A stretch of 64,000 nt of DNA from the NCBI RefSeq assembly GCF_900156815.1, contig NZ_FTOT01000002.1, positions 62,001-126,000 on the forward strand, given 5' to 3'. The notes below the pieces were generated by a model. The model made no database searches. It had not been told where the DNA came from and saw only the letters and a list, made by a program, of their open reading frames with translations. The stretch's first letter is position 1, and each line of letters starts with the position of its first letter. Positions 40,419-49,508 of this stretch are shown piece by piece. The position numbers and the translations under genes were made by a program. The DNA is from Gemmobacter megaterium (lineage in GTDB: Bacteria; Pseudomonadota; Alphaproteobacteria; Rhodobacterales; Rhodobacteraceae).

Positions 40419-43400
40419 TCAATCCGGCAGATCCATGCCACGCCACAGACCGGCTCCGACTCTGTCAGACACCTGCGCGACCTCCAGCCGCCAGGGCCCC
40501 AGCACATCATCGGCAATCCGCTCCGCGGTGGAATAGACCCATTCGGGCTGCGTCACCGTGACCTCACGCTTGATGATCGCGCCCTGCCGCACCCGCACGC
40601 GATAGCTTTCGGTCGCCTCGCCCAGCGGGACATCCTCCGACAGCCAGGTGTCCCCGTCGATCCGCGTGCGCCGCACCCAGGTGAACCGGTCGTCGCCGCC
40701 CGGCCGGTCATGGCGCAGATGCACAGGCGCCAGCGGACGCAACCCGTTGCCCGCAAACGCCTCTGCACGATGCACCACCGCCGGATCATCATAGCCGCGC
40801 GCGGCAACCCCGATGCGGTACTGCCGCGTCAGCCCGCGTTTCGACGGCGCAAGGGAAACCTGCCCGACCGTCCGGTCCAGTACGACCAGCACCGATCCCG
40901 CAGGCCATTCCTCAGGCATCACGGCATCGGTTCCCGCCTGCCCGCGCAACCGCAATGACAGATCCCACTCCCCCGGCGCCACCGCAGCCGCCTCGACATA
41001 TTGCAGCACCTCCCAACCCTCCGCGCTGCCATCGCCAATGGCCACCGCATTCGCCCCGTTCAGCACCTGCGCCATGCTGGCCGATGACAACTGCCCCCGG
41101 ATCATGCGGACCCGCAGCGCCTCGCCACGATCCCACAGGCCCGCCCGCGCTCGACGCAGCGGCGTCTGGGTCACACCGATTGCAGACGGCGCCGACACCA
41201 GCCGGTTCACCTCATATCCGGCATCCAGATCAGAGTCCCAGACGGCAACCGCACCCGGCCAAGGCAGCGCGGCCACCGCCAGATGCGGCGCCAGCGGATC
41301 TTCGGTTCCGGTCAGCAAGGGCAAATCCAGAAACACCGGAAAGACCGGAACAGGCGGCACAAAGGCACGCGGCACCGCCCGCGCCTCGGCCTCGTCCGAC
41401 GCCACATAGACGGCAGGCTCGACCCGAACCGCCTCGATCACCCGCAGTCCCGCACTTTCGGCACGATCAATGCGGTACAGCCCCGCCGCGCCCAGATCCA
41501 GCACATCGCCCGCACCCAGCCTCGCCTGCGACGGCGGCAATGCCAACCGCGCGCCGTCCCGCGCCACGCGCGCCTCGGCCAGCCAGCGTTGCGCCAGCGC
41601 CCGTCCCTCTGCGCGCGTCAGCAGCAGCGGCAATTCCGACAGGGCGGCGCCCAGATTGACCTCATCGGGAAACGCGGCCTCTTCGGTGCCGGCGGCGAAA
41701 TCCGCCTCGGCCTCGACAAATCCCACGCGAACCCGGCCTGCCACGCTCGCCCCGGCGGCGCGCGTCAGTTCCAGCACCCCCTCGGCATCGCGCTGCACCG
41801 CCAGATCCTCGGGCGCCACCCGCGCAGTGAGGCGGCCGTCCCGCATCCTGAACCGCAGAACGCCATCGCGCTCGACCACCTCGAACCCATATGCCAGCAT
41901 CAGCGGTTGCAACGCCGCGCGCGCGGTGCCGCCATCCCCCTGCTGATAGCCGCGCACCACCCCGTACAGCCCCGAAACATCAACCGCCCCCACACCGGCC
42001 CGCGCGCAGATCTCCGCCACGACAGCGGCCAGCGGCTGCGAGGCGCTGCGCCCCGAGATCCAGTGCCCCCGGCTATAATTGCCCCCATCCGCCCAGATCT
42101 CGGTCCGGCCGGGAAATTGCGGAAAGGGCCGCGCATCCCAGGCCCAGACAAACGCCCGCGACATGTCAACCATCCGCCCGCCGTACAGGGGCGACAGCGG
42201 GTTGTTCCCGGCCTCTCGCCAATATCCGGCCATCGCGCGCAGATACTGCATCTGGATCAGGTCGTCGCGCCGCCCCGTGGAATATTTCGGCAAAGTGGAT
42301 TCCGACGATTTGGGGTCCAGAAACAGGTTGGGCTGGTTGGTGCCCTTGTCGATCGCAGCGCACCCCATCTCGGTGAACCAGAAAGGTTTCGATCCCGGCA
42401 CCCACATGCTCGGCTCGGCCTGACGCACGCCGTCAATCCGCGCATGATGCGCGTTCTCCCACCATCCGCGCAAATCCTTGTAGCGCCAGATCCAGTCCTC
42501 TCCATGCGCGACATCGGTGATCGGCGTGCGGATCTGCGCCGCCTCGCCCTGGGGGCTGGCATAATACCAGTGATACCCTTCGCCGCCCGCGACATTCGCC
42601 TTCAGATAGTCCAGATCATAGATCGCCCCCCATCCGGCATCCGCATGATCCTCGCCATCGCGCCAGTCCGACAGCGGCATGTAATTGTCGATCCCCACGA
42701 AATCGACCTGAGGATCGGCCCACAGCGGATCCAGATGGAAATAGCGGTTCCCCTCCGGGCTCTGATATCCCCAATATTCCGACCAGTCCGCCGCATAGGA
42801 AATCTTGCAGTCCGGTCCCAGGATGTCCCGCACCTCGGCCACCAGGTGCCGCAACGCCGCGACGGCCGGAAAGCTGTCCCCCGCCCCCCTGATCTGGGTC
42901 AGGCCCCGCATCTCCGATCCGACGCAAAATGCATCCACCCCGCCCGCCAGCGCGCATAGATGGGCATAGTGCAGGATGAACCGGCGATAGCCCCAGTCTC
43001 CCGCTGGCCCGGTGTAGACCACCTGCCCCTGCGCCCTCAGGAAATCTCCGGGCTGAACGGCGCCAAAGAACGCCGCCACCTCGGCATCGGCCGCCGCAGA
43101 ACGGTCGGGGCTGTTGCCCCGCCCCGGCGCCACCGACAGCGTGATCCGGCCCCGCCATGGCAGCGCGGGCTGATCCGGCGCCCCTGACCAGGGATCGGCC
43201 AGCCCGTTCCCCGCCATCTGTTCCATCAGAACAAAGGGATAGAACATCACCGCCTGCCCGGCGTCCTTCAAGGCAGCAATCGCCTCCAGCACACTCGCAT
43301 CGCCCGGAGACCCGCCATAGACCGGGCGCCCGTCGCCATCCTGCGGCACAGCCTGCGCCTGCGCACGACCGATCCCGCCGGCTCTCCAGGGTTGGCCCAC

Positions 43401-44309
43401 CCCGTCAAAGCTCGTCTGTTCGACCTTGGGCTGCACCTGGCAACTGCCGCAGCGCAGATCGTTGCCGAACCAGCTGACAATCAGCGACACCGCGCCGCAC
43501 CCCGGCGCCTCGCCCGCCAACTGGTCCAGCGCCAGCGAAAAGTCGGTGCGTCGACCGATGCCGTGCACATTCGCCGTCGCCGCCTGCCCCGGCCCATACG
43601 CAAGATGCACCGGCGTCGTCGCCAGCGCATATTCGCCGGTTCCCGGTATCATTGCCACGGCCTGCACCGCATCGGCCAGCCCGTCGGCCTCTGCCGCAGC
43701 ACGGATCACTTCAAAGGAAAATTGCGGCACCCGGTTCCCGAACCGGCCCAGATCCAGATCCTCGATCACCACATAGGCAATCCCGCGATAGGCCGGCGCA
43801 AGCCCCGCGCCCTCGACAGCCTCGATCCTGGGATCGGGCAGTTGTGTCTCCGTCCCGGTATAGATCCGCAGATCCAGGCTGTCGGGATCCACCTCCTGGC
43901 CATCGGCCCAGATCCGCCCGACCCGCAGGATCACGCCTTCACACAGGGCCACCGCCAACGACACCGAATAGGAATACTCCAGCGACACCGGACGGCTCAT
44001 GCCCTTGCCTCCGCGTGTCCGTGTCACATCCTCCTGAAACCGCGACGCCCAGATCACCTGCCCGCCCAGGCGCACCCGGCCCCAGACCTGCGCCACCGCC
44101 TGGCCTTCGCCCGCGCCCATCACACGAAAGCGGTCTACCCGCCCCACCTCGACCGGGGCCGAGCCGCGGCCCAGCAGCCGTTCGTCGATCACACGGCCCA
44201 GCGTGGCGCCAACGGCCCGGCCGATCACCGCACCCGACAGCCCCAGCACGGTGCCCCCGACACCCGATCCGATGGCAGCGCCCGCCGCCGACAGCAACAA
44301 GGTCGCCAT
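40419..44309 (-). CDS. GTA gp15, TIM-barrel tail 'megatron' protein
   Basis: A 1296-residue protein, the largest of the cluster and the expected length for Rhodobacter GTA gp15. The N terminus is glycine-rich and hydrophobic (GAAIGSGVGGTVLGLSGAVIG, a short helix). A glycoside-hydrolase-like TIM barrel occupies about residues 430-740 (FVGIDNYMPLSDWRDGEDH and WFTEMGCAAIDKGTNQ are typical). A beta-rich C-terminal part with host-specificity-like domains follows. In GTA particles gp15 forms the central tail fibre complex that contacts the recipient cell. It is the last gene of the cluster; cysE follows on the same strand. Confidence 0.93.
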   Translation of the reverse strand: MATLLLSAAGAAIGSGVGGTVLGLSGAVIGRAVGATLGRVIDERLLGRGSAPVEVGRVDRFRVMGAGEGQAVAQVWGRVRLGGQVIWASRFQEDVTRTRGGKGMSRPVSLEYSYSVSLAVALCEGVILRVGRIWADGQEVDPDSLDLRIYTGTETQLPDPRIEAVEGAGLAPAYRGIAYVVIEDLDLGRFGNRVPQFSFEVIRAAAEADGLADAVQAVAMIPGTGEYALATTPVHLAYGPGQAATANVHGIGRRTDFSLALDQLAGEAPGCGAVSLIVSWFGNDLRCGSCQVQPKVEQTSFDGVGQPWRAGGIGRAQAQAVPQDGDGRPVYGGSPGDASVLEAIAALKDAGQAVMFYPFVLMEQMAGNGLADPWSGAPDQPALPWRGRITLSVAPGRGNSPDRSAAADAEVAAFFGAVQPGDFLRAQGQVVYTGPAGDWGYRRFILHYAHLCALAGGVDAFCVGSEMRGLTQIRGAGDSFPAVAALRHLVAEVRDILGPDCKISYAADWSEYWGYQSPEGNRYFHLDPLWADPQVDFVGIDNYMPLSDWRDGEDHADAGWGAIYDLDYLKANVAGGEGYHWYYASPQGEAAQIRTPITDVAHGEDWIWRYKDLRGWWENAHHARIDGVRQAEPSMWVPGSKPFWFTEMGCAAIDKGTNQPNLFLDPKSSESTLPKYSTGRRDDLIQMQYLRAMAGYWREAGNNPLSPLYGGRMVDMSRAFVWAWDARPFPQFPGRTEIWADGGNYSRGHWISGRSASQPLAAVVAEICARAGVGAVDVSGLYGVVRGYQQGDGGTARAALQPLMLAYGFEVVERDGVLRFRMRDGRLTARVAPEDLAVQRDAEGVLELTRAAGASVAGRVRVGFVEAEADFAAGTEEAAFPDEVNLGAALSELPLLLTRAEGRALAQRWLAEARVARDGARLALPPSQARLGAGDVLDLGAAGLYRIDRAESAGLRVIEAVRVEPAVYVASDEAEARAVPRAFVPPVPVFPVFLDLPLLTGTEDPLAPHLAVAALPWPGAVAVWDSDLDAGYEVNRLVSAPSAIGVTQTPLRRARAGLWDRGEALRVRMIRGQLSSASMAQVLNGANAVAIGDGSAEGWEVLQYVEAAAVAPGEWDLSLRLRGQAGTDAVMPEEWPAGSVLVVLDRTVGQVSLAPSKRGLTRQYRIGVAARGYDDPAVVHRAEAFAGNGLRPLAPVHLRHDRPGGDDRFTWVRRTRIDGDTWLSEDVPLGEATESYRVRVRQGAIIKREVTVTQPEWVYSTAERIADDVLGPWRLEVAQVSDRVGAGLWRGMDLPD

Positions 44310-44365
44310 TGCCTACCCCCATGCCTGCAAGACCACGCCTTGCCTTCGTTCTGACAGAAATATCC

Positions 44366-44384
44366 TCCGGGGGGCCGCCCCGGA
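44366..44384 (-). repeat. Intergenic hairpin repeat, copy 1 (gp14/gp15 spacer)
   Basis: TCCGGGG/CCCCGGA arms with a 5-nt loop, followed on the minus strand by GGATATTTCTGTCAGAACGAA. A second copy with the same layout (GC hairpin then GGGTATTTGCGGCAAGATGAA) lies at 52859-52913. Such hairpin plus ATATTT-linked modules are common between Rhodobacteraceae genes, often where transcripts end or change level. Function unknown. Confidence 0.55.
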
Positions 44385-44435
44385 TCCGCCGCTGGTTCAA
44401 CACCCCGCGACAGCGCCCGCATCCCCTGCGCGGCG

Positions 44436-44876
44436 TCAGTCCGGCCAGCCGAACCGCCCGGCGATCCGCCGTGCCCAGGGGCCCGACAGGGGGCTCTCCA
44501 CCACGCAGTGCCCCGAATAGGCGTGAACGAAACTCGCCCCGGCACCCGTTTCGGCCTGCACCCCCAGATGCTTGGCAATACCGCCTGCCCGCATCCGGAA
44601 CACCAGCACATCCCCCGGCGCCACCTTGGCCAGCGGCTTCTCCACCAACCAGTGCCGCGCGGCGTCCAGCAGCACTTCCTGCCGGTCCGGTTCGGCCCAA
44701 TCAGCGGTATATGCCGGCACCGGACAGGGCTCCTGCCCGCGCACCGCCCGCCAGACGCCACGCAGCAGGCCCAGACAATCCGTCCCCGCACCGCGACACG
44801 AGGCCTGATGCACATAGGGTGTCCCGATCCAGCGCCGCGCCTCGGCCAGAACCCTAACCTGTACGTCGTCCGCCAT
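44436..44876 (-). CDS. GTA gp14, NlpC/P60 peptidase
   Basis: A 146-residue cell-wall peptidase of the NlpC/P60 family carried on the GTA tail. The catalytic Cys34 is in GAGTDCLGLLRGV and the His103 in AKHLGVQAE; both are present, so it should be active. It would cut peptidoglycan stem peptides to help DNA injection. The start overlaps the gp13 stop by 23 bp. Confidence 0.93.
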   Translation of the reverse strand: MADDVQVRVLAEARRWIGTPYVHQASCRGAGTDCLGLLRGVWRAVRGQEPCPVPAYTADWAEPDRQEVLLDAARHWLVEKPLAKVAPGDVLVFRMRAGGIAKHLGVQAETGAGASFVHAYSGHCVVESPLSGPWARRIAGRFGWPD

Positions 44877-45732
44877 CGTTCACCTCTCCCCCACGCGGCA
44901 CCGCCGCCAGCCAGTCCTCGCCCGGAAGATGGGGAAAACCACGAAAGTTCAGAAAGTTGGCGAACTTCAACCGACAGGTTTCAGCCCTTCGGTCACATCC
45001 GGCTTCCAGCCGGATGCGGTCGCCCGCAACCACCGGCGCCCGGATCGCCTGCCACAGCTCCACACTGCGCGCCCGCCCGGACAGCCGGTCGTTCTTGATG
45101 ACCTCGACCAATCCGGCCGCTGCACCGCTCAACACCACAAGGCGCCCGCGCTCGAACCAACGATCGTCAAAACCCAGAAAATCAGCGAACCGGAAAACAC
45201 GCCCCTCATCCGCCTCCTCGACCTCGCGTTCCTCAAAATAGCCCCCCAAGGTCAGATCGACTCCGCAGCGCCCATCACCCAGAATGGCCGAACATGATAC
45301 CTGATAGACACGACCCTGCGGCTGGTTCAGCAATTCGGTCAAACCGCGCAATTCGGCCTGAAACGCCCCGCCGGCTTGCGCCACTTCGCCGATGGTGCCG
45401 CGAAACTCCAGCATCCGCTGCGTCACATCGGCCCAGTTCACCTGCCAGGCCTCGACCTGCGCGCCGTCGAAGCGGCCCGCGAGCAGATCGGCCTCGGTGA
45501 TGGCGGCATCCGACAAGGCACCGGCCGCCTCGGTGTTGTCCACCGCAAGGCCAGTGGTCTGGCTCAGCGCCCTCGCGCTCAGGCCCGCACCGGCGGCAAA
45601 GACCGTTTCGTCAAACACCAGATCGCGGTCGTGATCGGTAAAGCCCAGCACCACGCCATCGGCCCGCGTCACCCGCCAACAGCGGGCAACCGTGGTGGCC
45701 CCGGTCGCCAGATGATCCAGCAGACTGGTCAT
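44854..45732 (-). CDS. GTA gp13, tail hub protein (DUF2163)
   Basis: A 292-residue protein of the DUF2163 family, starting MTSLLDHLATGATTVARCW. Four cysteines in the C-terminal half are well placed for a metal cluster (Cys147, Cys156, Cys246, Cys253: C-x8-C and C-x6-C). This resembles the iron-sulfur-binding minor tail protein of phage lambda. It is a hub component beneath the tail tube. The start overlaps the gp12 stop by 4 bp (ATGA). Confidence 0.9.
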   Translation of the reverse strand: MTSLLDHLATGATTVARCWRVTRADGVVLGFTDHDRDLVFDETVFAAGAGLSARALSQTTGLAVDNTEAAGALSDAAITEADLLAGRFDGAQVEAWQVNWADVTQRMLEFRGTIGEVAQAGGAFQAELRGLTELLNQPQGRVYQVSCSAILGDGRCGVDLTLGGYFEEREVEEADEGRVFRFADFLGFDDRWFERGRLVVLSGAAAGLVEVIKNDRLSGRARSVELWQAIRAPVVAGDRIRLEAGCDRRAETCRLKFANFLNFRGFPHLPGEDWLAAVPRGGEVNDGGRRTG

Positions 45733-46361
45733 ATCCGTACCTCCACCACTGGCACCACCGGCACATCCCCCGCCTGAAACGACGCAACGGACACAGCGAT
45801 GCGGTCGGTGTCGAACCGCACAGGAACGTCGAACTCGAACCCGGCCCGCACCTCCACCCCCTCGGGCACCGGATCGGCAAAGCGGATCTGGCCGGTCGCC
45901 GGGTCCAGATCCCATGCCTCGGTCTCGACCATGGCGCGTCCCGCCAGACTGACCCGCACCGTGCCCACAACGGGTTTCGCCACCGGACGCCAATAGACCT
46001 GCGCCCCGGAATGATAGGCCTTGCGCAAGCCAAAGACCCGACTGGCCCCGTCGCCATGACCAAGGATCTGGTCCATGTCGCCGGGAACCGCCTTGGGCGC
46101 ACAGGATTTGAAATCGGCCCAGTCCTTCCAGCGAAAGCCGTGCAACTGCCCGGCGCGCGCCTCAAAGAACGCCACCAGCGCGGCAACATCATCCAGCGAT
46201 CGCAGCCCCAGCCCCGCATCATACCGCCGCCGGGAATGCGCCCAGGGGCTGTTCCTTTCCTCGAAACCGCTGGCCAGCGTCACGATCTCGGTGCGCCGCT
46301 CGGGTCCGCCGACCGAGCCAAAGCTCAGATTGGCGGGAAATCTCACCTCGTGGAATGCCAT
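45729..46361 (-). CDS. GTA gp12, distal tail protein (DUF2460)
   Basis: A 210-residue DUF2460 protein starting MAFHEVRFPANLSFGS, which is the family start. A GTG five codons earlier overlaps gp11 and is less likely. Internal landmarks are RRRYDAGLGLRSLDDVAALVAFFEARAG-like sequence and GFRWKDWADF. It forms the base of the short non-contractile tail at the hub. Confidence 0.92.
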   Translation of the reverse strand: MAFHEVRFPANLSFGSVGGPERRTEIVTLASGFEERNSPWAHSRRRYDAGLGLRSLDDVAALVAFFEARAGQLHGFRWKDWADFKSCAPKAVPGDMDQILGHGDGASRVFGLRKAYHSGAQVYWRPVAKPVVGTVRVSLAGRAMVETEAWDLDPATGQIRFADPVPEGVEVRAGFEFDVPVRFDTDRIAVSVASFQAGDVPVVPVVEVRI

Positions 46362-46372
46362 CTGAATCCCCG

Positions 46373-47026
46373 TCACCCGTTCCTGTGGCCGCGGGCCAGT
46401 GCCCGGCTCATCTGCGCCGCGATCTGGCTCTGGCTGCGCTGGAAGCCACCGACATCGGGGGTGGAAATGTTCATCACCACAGTCACCGCCCGCCCGCCGC
46501 CACTGGCCACCACGCCCAGCCGCCCATCGGCGCCGCGCGCCAGCGGCATGATCGCCTCTGGCCCCGCCTCGCCCATCAGCCCCGTGCCCCCCCGCATCGG
46601 GAACGCGACGGGAGAGGTCACGACGCCTCCCTGCGCAAAGGGCATCACCCGCCCCTGCGAAAACGCGCCGCCATTGGCAAAGGGCATCAACCCCGACAAC
46701 AACGAGTTGATGCCGCCCGCAATCGCGCCGCCCACGGCGGTCTGCACCGGACGCATCGCTGTGTTGTAGACGCTGCTGACCATCGACTGCGCCACCTGCC
46801 GCAGCGCGTCCGACAGCTTCAGCCCGTCGAACACCAGCCCGTCAAAGGCCCGCCGCAGCCCGCCGCCGATGCCCAGTGTCAGGCTGCCCACCTCGCGCCC
46901 GGTGAACACCATGCTTTCCTGCATCCGGCGCAATTCGCCGTCGAACGCCGCCGTCATCGCCTGCGCGCCGCCAAGGCTTGCCTCCAGCGCTGCCAGTTGC
47001 TCCGACAGGCTGTCAATATCCGCCAT
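46373..47026 (-). CDS. GTA gp11, tail tape measure protein
   Basis: A 217-residue coiled-coil and hydrophobic-rich protein, much shorter than phage tape measures but matching the short GTA tail. The start MADIDSLSEQLAALEAS follows AGGAGG by 5 nt. The middle has a coiled coil (residues 1-50); a hydrophobic segment, VGGAIAGGINSLLSGLMPFA, lies at about 120-140. It sets tail length and probably helps DNA passage. Confidence 0.9.
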   Translation of the reverse strand: MADIDSLSEQLAALEASLGGAQAMTAAFDGELRRMQESMVFTGREVGSLTLGIGGGLRRAFDGLVFDGLKLSDALRQVAQSMVSSVYNTAMRPVQTAVGGAIAGGINSLLSGLMPFANGGAFSQGRVMPFAQGGVVTSPVAFPMRGGTGLMGEAGPEAIMPLARGADGRLGVVASGGGRAVTVVMNISTPDVGGFQRSQSQIAAQMSRALARGHRNG

Positions 47027-47237
47027 CACCGCCTCCTGTCCTGCCATCGGGAAAGGCCGCCATCAGCGCCTCCAGCCGGGCCCGCCCGACCGGCACCTCG
47101 GCCTCGCCAATCCCCAGCATGATCCGCAATTCCACCGGGCTCAGGCGCCAGAACTCGGCCGGGGTCAGCCCCAGCCCGCCTGCCTCCCGGCGCCCCAGCC
47201 CCACCCGCATCAGCCCGGCCCAGTCGATGCGCCGCAT
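47013..47237 (-). CDS. GTA small tail assembly protein (gp10.1-like)
   Basis: A 74-residue protein starting MRRIDWAGLMRVGLGR, with TPAEFWRLSPVELRIMLG, typical of the tail assembly chaperone-like small proteins between gp10 and gp11 in Rhodobacterales GTAs (DUF2376 type). It overlaps the gp10 gene by 28 bp and gp11 by 14 bp. It may act with gp10 like the two chaperones of siphophage tails. Confidence 0.82.
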   Translation of the reverse strand: MRRIDWAGLMRVGLGRREAGGLGLTPAEFWRLSPVELRIMLGIGEAEVPVGRARLEALMAAFPDGRTGGGDGGY

Positions 47238-47560
47238 CCTGCCTCCTCCGGCAGGGCAAAGGCCCGCGCCAATAGCTGCGCCGCCACCCGCGCCGCCGCC
47301 ACCGGGCCGCCGTCCACCTCGGCCCGCCCCAGATCGGCGGCCGTCCCCGGCCAGCCGCCGCCGCGCAACCCCGCCAGCAACACCGCCAGCACATCGCGGG
47401 CCGAAAACCGCCCCGCCTCGAACCGTTCGACCAAGTCGATCAGGCTACCCGCCTGCACCGCCGCCTCCAGTTCGGCCAGCGCGCCCAGCGTCAGCCGCGC
47501 CACATGGCGTTCGCCGTCGATCACCACGGCCACCTCGCCTGCCCAGGGGTTCACACTCAC
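47210..47560 (-). CDS. GTA gp10, tail assembly protein
   Basis: A 116-residue protein with MSVNPWAGEVAVVIDGERHV and TLGALAELEAAVQAGSL, the tail assembly chaperone family of GTAs. It overlaps the gp9 gene by 4 bp (ATGA) and the following small gene by 28 bp, in a different frame. Confidence 0.87.
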   Translation of the reverse strand: MSVNPWAGEVAVVIDGERHVARLTLGALAELEAAVQAGSLIDLVERFEAGRFSARDVLAVLLAGLRGGGWPGTAADLGRAEVDGGPVAAARVAAQLLARAFALPEEAGCGASTGPG

Positions 47561-47970
47561 AGCGCGACAAACTCCAGCGCCCCGGCCGACGCCAGGCTGA
47601 GGCTATAGGTCGCCTCGCCGTTGTGGCTCCCGGCATATTCGATGCTGGTGATCTGGAACCGCCCTTCGACGATGCCGAAATCCGGGATGACCACCTGAAA
47701 CGCCGGCGTCTCGCCGTCGAAGAAGATCTGCCGCGCCCGCGCATCCGTGGCCGCGTCGCGGAACACCCCCGAGCCCGAGATCGAGGCGCTTTTCACCCCT
47801 GCCCCCGACAGCAGTTCACGCCAGCCGCCGGTGGAGTCCAGGCTGGTCACATCCACCGTTTCCGCATTGAAACTGATGCGCGTGGCCCGCAGGCCCGCCA
47901 CCGTCTCGAACTGGCCATCATCCGAAAGATCAACCTTCAGCAATAGGTCCTTGCCGTTCTGCACTGCCAT
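47557..47970 (-). CDS. GTA gp9, major tail tube protein
   Basis: A 137-residue beta-rich protein of the phage major tail protein family, starting MAVQNGKDLLLKVD. DVTSLDSTGGWRELLSGAGVKSASISGSGVF is characteristic. It polymerises to the short tail tube. The 79-bp spacer upstream holds no further gene. Confidence 0.93.
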   Translation of the reverse strand: MAVQNGKDLLLKVDLSDDGQFETVAGLRATRISFNAETVDVTSLDSTGGWRELLSGAGVKSASISGSGVFRDAATDARARQIFFDGETPAFQVVIPDFGIVEGRFQITSIEYAGSHNGEATYSLSLASAGALEFVAL

Positions 47971-48049
47971 GGGAATCTCCGATTTTCCTGGGAATGCGGC
48001 CGCTGCGCCCGCGTGCGCCCGCCCGAATGTTGTAAAAGATCAAGCGGTG

Positions 48050-48448
48050 TTACAGCTCGACCCGCGCACGGAACGTCAGGTCGATCCGCCGCAACGCGCC
48101 ATTGTCCAGCCGCAGGGCGCGGGCCTTCACGAACGACAGCCCCACCAGGCGGCCCCGCGCCAGTTCCAGCGCGGCGCCCTCCAGCGCATCGGAAATCGCT
48201 TCTGCGATGCCCTTTGCCGCCAGGAACCCCATGGCCCGGCTGACCACGCCCAGCACCAGGCGATGTTCCGCCCCCGCACCGGAAATGTCCGAGGCGTCGC
48301 GCGCCTCTTCCGTGCCGATCAGCACATAGGTGTCAGGCGCCTGCCCCGCCGGGACCGCATCCAGCACCGGCACCCCCGCCAGGGCAGGCCATCCGGCCAG
48401 CCGGTCGTATAGCGCCGCCTGCAAGGCGGCTGCCCCTGCATAGCTCAT
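48050..48448 (-). CDS. GTA gp8, tail terminator/completion protein (DUF3168)
   Basis: A 132-residue DUF3168 protein starting MSYAGAAALQAALYDRLAGW; internal VPVLDAVPAGQAPDTYVLIG and HRLVLGVVSRAMG match the family. It caps the tail tube at the head-tail joint. It overlaps gp7 by 4 bp (ATGA). Confidence 0.92.
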   Translation of the reverse strand: MSYAGAAALQAALYDRLAGWPALAGVPVLDAVPAGQAPDTYVLIGTEEARDASDISGAGAEHRLVLGVVSRAMGFLAAKGIAEAISDALEGAALELARGRLVGLSFVKARALRLDNGALRRIDLTFRARVEL

Positions 48449-48783
48449 GCCGCTACCTCCTCGCGCGCGTGGCATGTCAGATAGCGACCTGCCGCATCGG
48501 CCTCGGCCACCGCCAGAATGCGGAACAGCCGCGCGCCCTCGCGCAGGCGCTGTCCGGCAACGGGGCGCGACGGCGCGCCCTCGGGTGCGCCCCGCACCGT
48601 GATCCGCAGCGCCACCTCGCCCAGGCTCACCGCCTCCGACCCGCCTTCACGGCCCGCACCCGGCAGCACCGCCGCCCACAGATCGCCCAGCGCGACCCAG
48701 GACACCACCAGGCCGCCCGCACCATCCGCGACCTCCGACCGTGCCTCCAGCACCATGCGCCGGTTCAAACGCAACGCCGTCAT
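48445..48783 (-). CDS. GTA gp7, head-tail adaptor
   Basis: A 112-residue protein starting MTALRLNRRMVLEA, followed by a stretch with WVALGDLWAAVLPGAGRE, typical of HK97-type head closure / head-tail adaptors. It joins the connector (gp6) to the tail terminator. It overlaps gp6 by 4 bp. Confidence 0.9.
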   Translation of the reverse strand: MTALRLNRRMVLEARSEVADGAGGLVVSWVALGDLWAAVLPGAGREGGSEAVSLGEVALRITVRGAPEGAPSRPVAGQRLREGARLFRILAVAEADAAGRYLTCHAREEVAA

Positions 48784-49367
48784 GCGCGCGCCCCCAGCAT
48801 CCGCACCGTGCGCCACCGCTCGATCAGCGCCATCACGCCAAAGGGCATCGCGGCCACCGCGCTTTCGTGGCGCAACTCATGGTATTGCGCCGCCAGCAGC
48901 AGCACCGCCTGCCGCAAATCCGCTGGCACCGTGTCCCACCCGCCAAAACCCGCGTCGAACAGCACCTCGATCCGCCCGCCCGGCGACACGTGCGGCAACA
49001 TCGGCCCCACCGCCACAAGGCGCGGACGATGCAGATCCGGCTCCAGCCGCCAGCGCGCCGCAGCCAGCGGCACTGCGGCCCCTGCGCTGTCCATCAATGT
49101 GACCGACACCACCTGCGCCACCGGCGCCACCGGCAGCGCCTGGGCCGAACGATCCCGCCAGCCGATCAGCTCCAGCGCAAACCGCCGCATGATCAGGGCC
49201 TTGCCGATCCGCCCCTCGATCGCCGCCATCGCAGATCGCAGATACCCCAGGATCAGCGCATCCTGCATCCCGTCGTCGGCAAACCCCGAACCCAGCCGCA
49301 AATGGTCCTTCAAAGCCTGCACCGGCAGCGCGGCATCCGGCACCGCCACCTGTTCCGTCAGCATCAT
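48780..49367 (-). CDS. GTA gp6, head-tail connector
   Basis: A 195-residue connector of the HK97 gp6-like family. The N terminus MMLTEQVAVPDAALPVQALKDHLRL and C-terminal VPADLRQAVLLLAAQYHELRHE are typical. AGGAG lies 8 nt before the chosen ATG; the next codon is also ATG. A 141-bp spacer separates it from the capsid gene. Confidence 0.9.
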   Translation of the reverse strand: MMLTEQVAVPDAALPVQALKDHLRLGSGFADDGMQDALILGYLRSAMAAIEGRIGKALIMRRFALELIGWRDRSAQALPVAPVAQVVSVTLMDSAGAAVPLAAARWRLEPDLHRPRLVAVGPMLPHVSPGGRIEVLFDAGFGGWDTVPADLRQAVLLLAAQYHELRHESAVAAMPFGVMALIERWRTVRMLGARA

Positions 49368-49508
49368 GTCCCGCTCTCCTAACCCCTCTGCAAAGGGGGC
49401 GCGCACCCCCGGCGCCGCTCGGACGGAGGGGTATGCTAGACAACACCGTCAAAGGTGCGCGCCCGCCCGGCGACAGGGCACAAGCCCCGCCGCCGGACCC
49501 GACTCCCG

